Source: Bacidia rubella (lineage: Eukaryota > Ascomycota > Lecanoromycetes > Lecanorales > Ramalinaceae). From it: a stretch of DNA of 64,000 nucleotides. Below, piece by piece: positions 22,088-31,591 of the stretch; position 1 is the stretch's first letter, and every line of letters begins with the position of its first letter. Position numbers and translations under genes: made by a program. A model generated the notes under the pieces. That model saw only the letters and a program-made list of their open reading frames with translations, searched no databases and was not told the DNA's origin. The stretch covers positions 1,922,001 through 1,986,000 of the forward strand of contig JAVTIF010000001.1 in NCBI GenBank assembly GCA_032158265.1. Direction: 5' to 3'.

Positions 22088-22501
22088 ATGCAATCCAACG
22101 CAACGCCTCCGCATGGAGAGCTATCTAACGAAGACCTCGAACAACTATTCGGCCGTGGCAGCCAACCTCAGACGGCAGAAAACATCAAGAGAAATTTGAC
22201 CCAAGCAGAGTCAAGGATCACGGGTCTAGCTCAAAGCCGTATGACGAAAGATGACAAGGAGGCGGTGGTCGACAAATTGATAGAGGTGCTGAGAACGGAC
22301 ATGAACGTCGACCTTGTGTTAGAGGCTATTAGACACGCATTGTATTACATTAGGAAGACAGGCTCGGCGGCGGAGAAGAGGAAGCTCATTGTTAATTCGT
22401 TGCTAAAGGTGTTGGATGATGCGGAGGACGCTCTGATGGCTCTTCAGGCTCAAGGTGGTAGCGGAAGTAAGGAGGTTGCTGATTCTCAGCCTCTTGATTA
22501 G
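22088..22501 (+). CDS. Small helical hypothetical protein, 137 aa
   Basis: Single exon from the ATG at 22088. The sequence is strongly protein-like and predicted all-helical: LSNEDLEQLFGRGSQPQTAE, then a run of amphipathic helices (KDDKEAVVDKLIEVLRTD, VDLVLEAIRHALYYIRK, KRKLIVNSLLKVLDDAEDAL). It has no signal peptide and no membrane helix. It resembles a small helical bundle, possibly a protein-binding adaptor. I do not recognise the family and it is unrelated to the membrane-protein array around it. Confidence 0.55.
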   Translation: MQSNATPPHGELSNEDLEQLFGRGSQPQTAENIKRNLTQAESRITGLAQSRMTKDDKEAVVDKLIEVLRTDMNVDLVLEAIRHALYYIRKTGSAAEKRKLIVNSLLKVLDDAEDALMALQAQGGSGSKEVADSQPLD

Positions 22502-23347
22502 ACTTGGTATTAGATGGGTGTCGGACTGGGATTGGAACTAGATTAGGGTAATTCAATGTAGGAGAGCTGATCTCGACTTGATCTTTATTTTTCCGTCCAC
22601 TATTCCGTACAGCGGTGGATGAAGTTGAATTGAACTTCTCAATTTGCGCGATTGTCAATTATTACAACAGCTAATACCTGAGGTGTGCTTCTATCGCTCT
22701 TTTATCTTCATTGTAGTCATCCTTTCTTTAGAGTGTATAGTGTGTGCTCTGGTGAGCCTTGATAGAGGCTGTAAATATGTTGGTGAAACCAATAATGAAA
22801 GATGTACTGCCACTGTCCTTTGTGTGCAAGTATATCGTTTTCGCGTCGCGGCCTCGAAAGAAAAAGGAACAAACGGTTGTGCGGTGCGAAAGGCAACGTG
22901 GACGACAGAAAATTGGGGGAAAGATTAGGGACCCAAGATTAGGGTTGGCCTTCGGCTGCTAGCCTAGCAGATCTCCAGGGCGCCTTGGCCTAGAAGGAAG
23001 ATTAGGTTGGCCATATCAACCCTGTTCAAAGTGGCGGTTGACAGCTATGGATATAGTAGAGTAAACGTCAGACATAATTCGAGAGGCTTGTTAGTGAGGT
23101 TGTAAGGTCATAACATGTACATCTGCAATGTGATGTGTGTGATGGGCTCAATTTGAGGGATGCTGCTGGCAACTAATTCACGGGCACAAGAAGGGTTGAC
23201 CCCCCAAGCGGTTACCAAAGTGCAGAATAGACTTATTTGTGCGCATTCGGCGAATTGATCACCTGAGAAATATGAGGGTCGATTCATTTTAGGGGTGTGC
23301 TGCATCGAGGGTTGTCGATGAAGAGATGCAGAAATCACGTGCCTAAA

Positions 23348-23378
23348 CACCGCCCCAGACTCAGGCTTGGCCTTGGCA
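23348..23378 (+). repeat. 31-nt repeat module a, copy 1
   Basis: Begins CACCGCCCC and contains ACTCAGGCTTGGCCTTGGCA. It matches 23658-23688 with one mismatch. Both copies are followed by a CCCC(T)GGTT...CCAAG segment, so the repeated unit is longer but diverged. Confidence 0.8.
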
Positions 23379-23631
23379 GTTCTTTTCAGCCCCGGTTGAA
23401 CCAAGCCCTCGGGAGATTTAAAAAAGGTATAGTAGACAAAAATATAAGAAGCTGAATAGCACCTCGAATAATGCAGATATAAAGATATTTCCGCTTATAA
23501 AGATACTCAGTAAACTCTTCTGAACAGTTTATATATACAAATCAACTTTATAAAACCGTTCGTTGTAGACTTAGAGCATGCGTAATATATTGTAGTTGGC
23601 GGCCCACTATACCTTTTTTTTGACCACCCCC

Positions 23632-23658
23632 AAGCCAAGCTTAAATATTTCATCGTTC
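23632..23658 (+). repeat. 27-nt repeat module b, copy 1
   Basis: AAGCCAAGCTTAAATATTTC plus ATCGTTC. It matches 23713-23739 with one mismatch and leads directly into the second copy of module a. Confidence 0.8.
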
Positions 23659-23688
23659 ACCGCCCCGGACTCAGGCTTGGCCTTGGCA
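23658..23688 (+). repeat. 31-nt repeat module a, copy 2
   Basis: Second copy, one mismatch to 23348-23378. It ends 182 bp before the start of array member 3, so the repeats sit in that gene's upstream region. Confidence 0.8.
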
Positions 23689-23712
23689 ATTTATTCCACT
23701 GGACCCCTGGTT

Positions 23713-23739
23713 AAGCCAAGGTTAAATATTTCATCGTTC
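23713..23739 (+). repeat. 27-nt repeat module b, copy 2
   Basis: Second copy of module b, 81 bp after the first. The pair brackets copy 2 of module a. Confidence 0.8.
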
Positions 23740-23870
23740 TCTATCATTAATTCTTGAGGTCATGATTTTTATTCACACAACACCCTTCAAAAACAAAGCT
23801 TGAAAGCGCTCCTTGGTTTCATTGTCTCCTTGTACTGGTCTCAGCCTCGCCGTTTGCCCATTGATCGGCT

Positions 23871-24212
23871 ATGGACAAATCTTCCTCAGAAGTCGTTGTC
23901 AGTGCTATTTTCGGCCTCACTGCCACCATAATCGGCGGCGTAACAATCTATCAGGGCCGGAGGGCCTGGAAGCTTTGGAGAACGTCGGTCACAACTGATC
24001 ATCCCCAAGGTTCGTACTGCCCGCATCCTTGCCTTTTCAAAGCTAGCTTTCTGACAAGACTCGCTGCCACAGATGTTGAACTCGGTCGGACTTCAACAGA
24101 CACGACATCCGGGCGCCACAATCGAGACGAAAGCAACATACCAGTGGACTCCCAAGCAGATGGTAGCTTAGTTCCTAGTTATAATGTAAGCGACCTTATC
24201 GCTAAAGTATAG
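23871..24212 (+). CDS. Small single-pass membrane protein, paralogous family member 3, 92 aa
   Basis: Exons 23871-24009 and 24073-24212; the 63-bp phase-1 intron runs GTTCGT...GCCACAG. Because the intron is divisible by three and stop-free, retention would give a 113-aa variant with 21 extra residues rather than a truncated protein. The N-terminus is only seven residues; the helix is about residues 8-27 (VVVSAIFGLTATIIGGVTIY), then QGRRAWKLWR. Exon 2 starts DVELGRTSTDTTSG and ends with a short hydrophobic stretch (YNVSDLIAKV). Family logic is as for the other members. Function unknown. Confidence 0.8.
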   Translation: MDKSSSEVVVSAIFGLTATIIGGVTIYQGRRAWKLWRTSVTTDHPQGSYCPHPCLFKASFLTRLAATDVELGRTSTDTTSGRHNRDESNIPVDSQADGSLVPSYNVSDLIAKV

Positions 24213-27200
24213 GGAGATATCACTATGCCATCGCCGCCTGGTAGAGTCTCAACCGTGGTCTGAAGGTGGGATACGGAATGGCGCTTGGTCATCGGGTAGA
24301 GCAAGGCGTATACACCAGGATCTGACAGCTTTATGAATGGATTGCGATCACCGCTTGGGCAGTACAAGTTGAACCCCACTGTCAAGCACGTCGAACCATT
24401 GTTTCTTCACGACACTTCAATCGAATTGCTTCCCACTGCTTCAAATGCTCAATCGCTTACCTGCTTCTTTGTCCGTTAGCTTTCTTTTGCTTCACTTCAT
24501 GACCTTCCAAGCAATGTTGCTCAGTCTCTGCGAACTGTGCCACTGCTGTCCATGAGTAGAGTTGTCCACATCGCCGATGACTGCGTAATGACATACAGCG
24601 AGGCTAAGCTCAGTGGGTTCGCTCCTGCCACTCCGCACACGCTCATAACAAATGTCCCAAACTGCGATGGCAATGACAAAGGGACCATTCTTTCTTTAGC
24701 TTACACAGAGCATTGTGAAAATCCAAAAGACTATTCATTCGGCCCATGGAACGTCCATCGACCGAAAAGTTGCAAGGACTGAGAAGGGGGGACACCAGCC
24801 GGGTTTACTTGCGTAAAGCCTGATTGTATGGTCATCAAAATCATCTTAGCATAGGAACATGCACAGAGAGGTCTGCTGCTCGCACTAGCTCAAAATAGCG
24901 CTCTAGATGCTGTATAGATGTCGTGTCTTCTGCGTCTAGATGTTTCAAGAAGTGGGCGAAAATCGCTGTTGGTTTCGTTTCCCCTGGAGGCTTGGCAGAC
25001 TAACCGTCTCAGGCAGTAGGTTTTTTAGTCAGCTGGATTTGGTTGTAGCCAATCAAAAGGATATCTCTCAAGCGGATGTAGGATTAGAGAGAAGGGCTCT
25101 GTTCCACACTGAATGTACAAGATATGCTTGAGCTAACAGTTTTGCGGGCAGGGTACGCTCAACTCATATTGATACTGCGTTGCGGTCCGAGTAAGTGAAG
25201 CGCATGCAATGTCTTGAGAGGGTTCTCGACGTCAACATACGAGCAAATGCCTTCTCGCTTCAACATCGTCCATTTAATAAGCATGTTGATATGCCATCAT
25301 GTCTATTAATTGATGTCATCAGTTTCGAGCATGGTCGTTCGATTTTGTGGCGCTACATCGACTCCTGATTGTATTGGCCGCCAAAGACCAAATAATCTAG
25401 CACCAAATTATGCCATCCCCATCAGTCTTGCGACTGGAAACCAGTCTCCCAAATGCTACAATTGACAGAAATCCGGCGCGTAACAGAGCTCAGTGAACCT
25501 TGTCCCAGGTTGATAGAACAGCATTTATGGGCGCCATCCATTGCAGTGGGCTCTTACTCGCATGCTGCCAGTCGTGATCGAGTGATTGCGCCATTACTCA
25601 TCGCGTCAGGCTCTCTAGCTATCCTGCAACCCATGGTAGATTTCAGTGCTCATGGGTTCGCTCTCTACGCGATCATGCACATAAGCGGTGAGGTTGACTG
25701 CCGCCTTATGTTTCTATGTGGGAAGGTTTTCTAATTAGCTAATCTAATGGCTGAGATGAGGGACAAACGGTAAAATCGTTCTCATTTTATAGTATTCTGG
25801 ATGAAGATCGGATGCTGCTCTACGGTCATTGCGCAAGACTGTTTCAGCAGATCTGGTCGGCAGAAGTCATCCTATCTTGAAGAGCGATGAAAATGTCATA
25901 TCTCCAAGTGGAAAGACGTCAACACAGATGCGGGGACATTTTAAGGTGTTTCGGAACGCTCATGCATAAATCCTTGAGTAAAGACACGTGTAGAAAGGGC
26001 CAGTGCTGAAAGTCTGTGGTTCCCGTCGGTCGCTCTCTCCGTGGCAAGATTGTGGAAAACTTGACCTCTCCTTCGGTGTAGAACTTGACGGGCATTTTTC
26101 TTTTCGTTCTAAACCTTTCGCTTTGCACCCGGGGGATATGCAGGCACTCGGGTGCGAAAAAAAAGTTCTACGCAAATGGAACATACCCGCAATTATTCCC
26201 ACGGTTTTGAGCTCAAAACCCTGCGACTCAGACGGTTCATTGGCTTGAAGTAAGCATACACTGTACTTAGAGGTGACGATTATTTCCCTTTTGGAGGAGT
26301 CGTTATTTTGTTAGCATCGCCGTTTCGTCTTTTCGTGGGAATGTATTTTTCAACTTCTGCGGCAGATCCGCGAGTCATTCCTAGACTGTACAAGAACGCC
26401 ACGCTTTGCGATTTGTACATTTCGTTGTTTGAGTTCGACAATGATTGGGGCAAAGGCGATCAGTGTACATTATACGGATGGGAGTTAGACACCATTCGCG
26501 TACGTTGAGACGAAGGCAATCAACACGTTATCTGACATGCGCAAGGACGAAAGTTCTATCTGGACATGTCCATGGTCGCTGGATACGAACCAAAAGCGGT
26601 TACAACCCTCACGAGCGCAAGATGCGATCCAGTGTGATCTTAAGTTTGAGTGCCGGCACAGATCGGAAGGAAAGAAGCCAGCAGCGACTAATTTAGGGAC
26701 AATGAGACAAACCTACCTACAGCTCAATCAGCGAACACTGTACACCCAGCACTACTACCTTGCATTTAGTAATAATGGGTGTGATGGAGACGCCCTCCCT
26801 CCCAGGTAGTGGACTTGATGGCGGGGTACGTGCCAGGCAGTCAGCCCAATGTGACGGGTACTCGCTTCGCAGTTCTCGAACTTGCGGAATTTTAATGCAC
26901 CAACCATAAGTCTCGGGATAGTGTGCGCGGACCGCAACACGGTCATATTATCATTCAAGCCATGTGCTAAGGCTGAATGTAGGTCGTAGAGACCATGGAA
27001 GACGCACTTTGACTCGCTGGACTCTCTGGACACATTTTGACTCCATGCAGACTGGGTAGCCCACATACCCAGGACGCACTTCCACCCCATGCACTCTTTC
27101 GAAGTCACGGATAACCCACAAGTTTTGGATCATATAAAGTGCTGGGTTTGGAGCCATGGATTTCACTTTCCCACTCTACATTTCTCAAAGCTTCCTACAT

Positions 27201-27286
27201 CTTCTTCACAGCACGCACAAACCGGTCGGCCTTCCTAGCCCTTGAGCTCTGCTAGTTCCAACAGTCACAAGAGTCAACACCGAACA
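24213..27286. other. Long intergenic region, no gene seen
   Basis: 3.07 kb between array members 3 and 4. Frames are short and of unbalanced composition; I found no relic of the family helix. CATATAAAGT at 27131-27140 is a plausible TATA for member 4. Confidence 0.45.
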
Positions 27287-27705
27287 ATGTCGACCTTGAC
27301 CGATCCTTCTTCCTCCTTGACGCAAGTCATTGTCAATATCGTGTTTGGGCTTACCGCCACAATTATCAGTGCCTTTACCCTTTACCAAGGACACAAAGTC
27401 TGGAAGAATTGGAGGGCCTCCCGCTCAAGCCATGAGAACGGTTCGGTCTTCCCGCATCACCTCATCCATTTTGTATGCCGCTTTGCTGACAAGTACCCAC
27501 AGATGAAGAGCTTGGCTGTGTCCAGACGATCACTTCGTCCAACGCACAGGACGTATGTGACAGCAACACAAAGACGAGTCATCGGATGGATCGCGTCTCC
27601 ATCTCTTCGATACCCAGCCTCACTCCAAGGCATATAAACAAGACTAAAGACGAATACATCGCAGCCAGACCTGCACTGCCGTCTCGAAGATCGACACTGT
27701 CATGA
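27287..27705 (+). CDS. Small single-pass membrane protein, paralogous family member 4, 118 aa
   Basis: Exons 27287-27440 and 27503-27705; the 62-bp phase-1 intron runs GTTCGG...GCTGAC...CCACAG. The 13-residue Ser/Thr N-terminus precedes the helix VIVNIVFGLTATIISAFTLY (about residues 14-33), then QGHKVWKNWR. Exon 2 opens DEELGC, a variant of DVELG, and has a Ser/Thr tail ending PSRRSTLS, nearly the same end as member 1 (PSRRSTIT). Conservation at both ends of exon 2 argues for a functional tail. The 3' end is 149 bp from the convergent Rossmann-fold gene. Confidence 0.8.
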
Positions 27706-27854
27706 AGATCGGTCCTGCCAAAGCGCTCGTGCTTGGAGTGAAGAGAAGGCTATACTCATAGGTATTATGAGTCAGACTCGGGCCACAGGACCACGGCTCA
27801 ACAAGCAACAACATCATTTTGGATCGCATAATCTTTGAATGGTTTTAGCCAGAA

Positions 27855-28781
27855 TCACTGTCCCCAAATTGCTTCAACGTCGAACGTCTCTGGTGTGCTC
27901 CCAACCGCGTTCCAAAATGCTCGCCCGTCCACTAATCTTCCAAGCCCTTCTATATCCCTTGGAAGCGCTCTCACGCCTTCTTCAATCATCAGCTCCCTCA
28001 CCCACTGCTCATACGCATACTCTCCTCCCTCCCTTCCCTCTTCGGTCTTCTGTCGTTTCATCTCCTTTCTCGCGTACTCGCCATATTTCAGTATGATGGT
28101 CCACCAATCATGACTGCCCATATCCGTCAAAATCCATCTTTTCCCCGAAACCCTCTCCCAGCGCTCCAAACACAACACAACTGCTCTTGCCACATCCTTG
28201 CCATGCACCAGATGCACTACAGTCTTCCCCTTCACAGCCTCCTTCGTCTGCGCAACCCGCACGATCCAGTTTTTGACCTGACGTTCCCCGCCGTGCAAGC
28301 CTGCTAGGTTCAAAATGGTTGCGTTCTCGCTTTTGAGGTTCAGGAGCTCATCCTCAGCTTGCGCGCGCTCGCTGGTCAGGTCGATAGGTGAGGCCTCAGT
28401 GTTCCAGTGGGTGCCCTTGAAGATACCCGTGCTGCCGAATTGTATCCATTTCGTATCTTCACTATCTGGGTGCGTTTGAGCGTACAGGGAGAGGAAGTTT
28501 TGGACGCTCTCCCGCCCTTTTAGAGGAAATGTTATGAGGACAGTCTTTGCTGTCAGTAGGGCAGAAAATTTGGAGATGCTGGCAGGATTCGAGGGTTTGT
28601 CATCAGTAGGGGAGTAGGTAAAGGGAATGCTGTTGTTGCGGCCGTCGCGGGTAGTACCGGAATAGGTGATATGGTGGGTTTCGAGGAGTGGGAGGAGGAA
28701 TTGAGATGTCCATCCTAAGCCAAGGATGAGAATATCCGGAGTGGAGGCTTGAGATGGGGATTTAGGTGGATTCTTCGTCAT
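27855..28781 (-). CDS. NAD(P)-binding Rossmann-fold protein, SDR/epimerase-like, 308 aa
   Basis: Single exon from the ATG at 28781. The N-terminal DILILGLGWTSQFLLPLLE holds a GxGxxxxxL dinucleotide-binding turn (GLGWTSQFL) typical of atypical short-chain dehydrogenases related to YeeZ-type epimerases. Next come TYSGTTRDGR, a KTVLITFPLKG strand, WIQFGSTGIFKG with the usual Ser region, and a short motif in LHGGERQVKNWIVR. A canonical YxxxK is not obvious. HLVHGKDVARAVVLCLERW resembles the co-factor-side segment of this group, and the tail is helical. Substrate unknown; cytosolic as no targeting signal is seen. It sits inside the small-membrane-protein array without visible relation to it. Confidence 0.8.
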   Translation of the reverse strand: MTKNPPKSPSQASTPDILILGLGWTSQFLLPLLETHHITYSGTTRDGRNNSIPFTYSPTDDKPSNPASISKFSALLTAKTVLITFPLKGRESVQNFLSLYAQTHPDSEDTKWIQFGSTGIFKGTHWNTEASPIDLTSERAQAEDELLNLKSENATILNLAGLHGGERQVKNWIVRVAQTKEAVKGKTVVHLVHGKDVARAVVLCLERWERVSGKRWILTDMGSHDWWTIILKYGEYARKEMKRQKTEEGREGGEYAYEQWVRELMIEEGVRALPRDIEGLGRLVDGRAFWNAVGSTPETFDVEAIWGQ

Positions 28782-29537
28782 TGCAGCTGGACAAGTGTCA
28801 TAGAAATGTAGACGAGGCTGAGGTGAGGTTGAAGTAGGCTGTGGCTTGGCACGGCTTCGGGTAGATTAGATCCTTATCAAAATGCTATGGCTTGACCACC
28901 CTGCTGTATCTTTTCATTCAACGTATCCCGCAAAGCTGGGTACTTGTGTGGTTTGACTTCCAGCGAAGGTACCTCCGGATGTTGACAAGCCGTTCCGTTG
29001 TCGAAATTCTCGCTCTGAGAGATAGTGCCTACGCTGGTAATACATCACATCAATGCCTTCCCTCACATCAGATCAGGCCGTCAAGATACTGAAGCTCCAC
29101 TTTGTCCTACCCTCTGAGGAAACATCTTCTTTACTGATGTTCAAGAACTACTGTATGAATCTGTGAAGGAAGGGAATCCCGTTTCGCAAGCCAGGAAGAT
29201 ACTGGTGGAGACCACAGTAAAGATACTTGCCGTAGGGGTAGCCAAATTGAAACTTCAATGGTCTGCACGTTGGATGGATGTGGGACTCAAGATCAGGTTG
29301 GTGAATGAACGAGTGACCGACCAACTAAACAGACTAGAGGTCTAGGCATAGTAACGACTTAGGCCCATTGAAAGTTTTGAAATGAAGAGCTGGTCATCCT
29401 CTTCTTCTAATCACATTCAAGTTTTGATACGTACTGGCCTTGCGGCCTTCTACTTTTGAAGGGCCAACCGGTCACATACTGTTCCAATATTCTAGAGCCA
29501 TGGTACGCTGGCGCGGACATTGATCATGGGCGTTCAT
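28782..29537. other. Intergenic, no gene seen
   Basis: 756 bp upstream of the Rossmann-fold gene and downstream of array member 5. No supported frame. Confidence 0.4.
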
Positions 29538-29974
29538 TCAGTATTGCTCGCATTCTTTTGACTCTGATCTTGGACGATAGTGTTCCTCTTTGTACTCTGC
29601 TCTTTTTGCAAATGGCGGTGAAGATAATGATCTTTGAGAACTTCTATCACTCCTTGTCGTGTCAATACTTGGTCTTCTTTGACTCGTCTCAGGGGATGCC
29701 GCGGTAATGGAATCCGTCTTTTGGAATGTGGTGAGCTCGATTGATCTTGATGACGTGCTCTGGGTGTTGAATGAGGAAACCCTTGAGATTGTGGCTTGCT
29801 CGAGATCTGCTGCACGTTAGCTGTCTGATAGATTAGCTGGTTGGAGGTCATACCGTTAATCTGTTGTCTGCCGATGTTCCAGGATGACCAAAGCTTATGG
29901 CCCTGATAAATTGTTCCAGCACTGATCATCAACCCCACTATGCCAAAAGCAATGTTTAATATCAAATCTGTCAT
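29538..29974 (-). CDS. Small single-pass membrane protein, paralogous family member 5, 129 aa
   Basis: First member on the minus strand. Exons 29974-29854 and 29806-29538; the 47-bp phase-1 intron runs GTATGA...GCTAAC...GCAGCAG. The two tandem CAG acceptors (ends 29807 or 29810) differ by one codon. The N-terminus is two residues, then the helix about 3-23 (DLILNIAFGIVGLMISAGTI) and YQGHKLWSSW. Exon 2 starts DLEQATIS, a diverged form of DVELG, and has a long Ser/Thr/Arg tail with RRPSIDTTRSDRSS. Without splicing the frame still runs to 29534, giving a 146-aa alternative with an unrelated basic tail, so annotation without the intron would look valid but break the family pattern. Confidence 0.72.
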
Positions 29975-31567
29975 GACGAGGTCGACAAGATCAAGTTGAC
30001 GCAGGACAAGATACACTGTTTCGGATGCGGAAGATGGTGTGAGGACAAGATGGGCTGATCGATCAATGAACAACTCGTTCCGGATATGTGCAGACCTGGA
30101 GAATACCAAGCTTGACATTGGTATGACGCAGTAGTCTACAATCACTGAATGGAGAAGACTAGATCGAGACCGGAACTAAGATGAGGCGGAAGACAGCTTG
30201 GAAGTCGACTTAAATACCGAACGAAGTATGTATCATGCTCTACGTCGATAAGGCTGGAAGGTTCGCCATGGTCAAAGCCGACGTCAGAACGACAAGGATG
30301 GCGTGATCTAGCCGCCGTTACACACGTCAACCTAGTCCTAAAGCTAAGCGCATTGGTCCTTGCGTCGACTTGACAGGTGTAATTGGCTGGACCGAGGCTT
30401 CTATCTGACCAGCCCAGGGTCACGCTGTGGAGTTGATCGGGCAGCGTCCTCATTGGAGCCCCAAAGCTACCCTGTCCTAACTAGGACTTGGCTCGAGATC
30501 TTCAGGCTGCCGGTGCTAGGGCTTGATCGAATTGTTAATCTCATAGAAAGGTCTTGATGCGTGTATGCTGAGGATTCGACCTTCCAGCATGGAAGGTCAT
30601 TTTCAATACAAGACGAGCTACTACCTTCTCCTGTTCTACGCTTACAAAAATTTGACATCTAATGTTGCAAATATGGCAGACGGCAGGGCCACCCTACGAG
30701 GTCTGGTTCGCTCTAGGCCTCGGTGCATCAAAGACTGAGGTAGGATCATCGAGCTCAATTGGATTACATCGCACGCGGATTCCTGCGCTGCTGTTGGTAT
30801 TTTTGTAACCGAGATGACCCGGAGCAGACACGAGCCACAGGAATGCGGGTTCATGCTCGCCCACACGAGTTCCACTACAAAACTCTGCAAGGCGATTCTC
30901 ATTCGCGACCGACAAGCGCTTTCAACCGATTCCATCCTCAAAGCATGTTCATCAAGAACTATGCTTCTTGATAGATTGAATGGATGATAAGATCATTAGC
31001 GATACCCAAAGCGGATTTTAGGCATGAGCATGCTACGTCAGTCATTGAGCACGGCTGAGTCCGTGCGGAAGAAAAATTCAATCAGGCGCCAATCATGGTG
31101 CGCCAATCATGTCGCTACACTGCCAGCCAGTACCGATGGTATTTCATGTCTGAATTGGAACGTCGCATAACGTCGGAACTATGCAGGTACCTACCCGCTC
31201 TACCGAAGGGTCCAGCTACCGTTGATGGCACGTTATTATCCGATCACGCGGCGCCGCCGTTGTCACGGATACCACTAAGGCTGACATTTGACGCCATAGG
31301 CCGTCTGGTGATTGGAGAACAAATTCGAGTCCCCCTTGACCCTCGTCTTCTGCGCCTGTGAAGACGTCGGCAACTGAGACACGGGCCACACTTTAGCCAC
31401 TGAGCGGCAGGGTCAAGGGCTTTCTGGCCATGTCATTCGAAGATGTGTGTACAGAACGGAAGAGTGAAGCAGGACGAGACGAATGCCTACCTGATGAGCT
31501 CATACAGACACGGTAGAGTCAGCAAAACGAGCGCGGCCATATTTTCGAGGGGCAAGATTTCTAACGG

Positions 31568-31591
31568 CATCTTGGACTGCAGTCCAAGATG
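31568..31591. repeat. Perfect 24-bp palindrome
   Basis: CATCTTGGACTG followed at once by its exact reverse complement, no spacer. It lies in gene-free DNA. It could be a dimeric protein site or chance remnant of a mobile element end. Confidence 0.8.

Larger units (their letters stand above)
22502..23870. other. Intergenic with AT-rich tract and short repeats
   Basis: 1.37 kb. About 23400-23620 is AT-rich with TATAAAGATA-type repeats, resembling RIP-degraded DNA. Two repeat modules flank it (separate entries). No gene seen. Confidence 0.5.
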
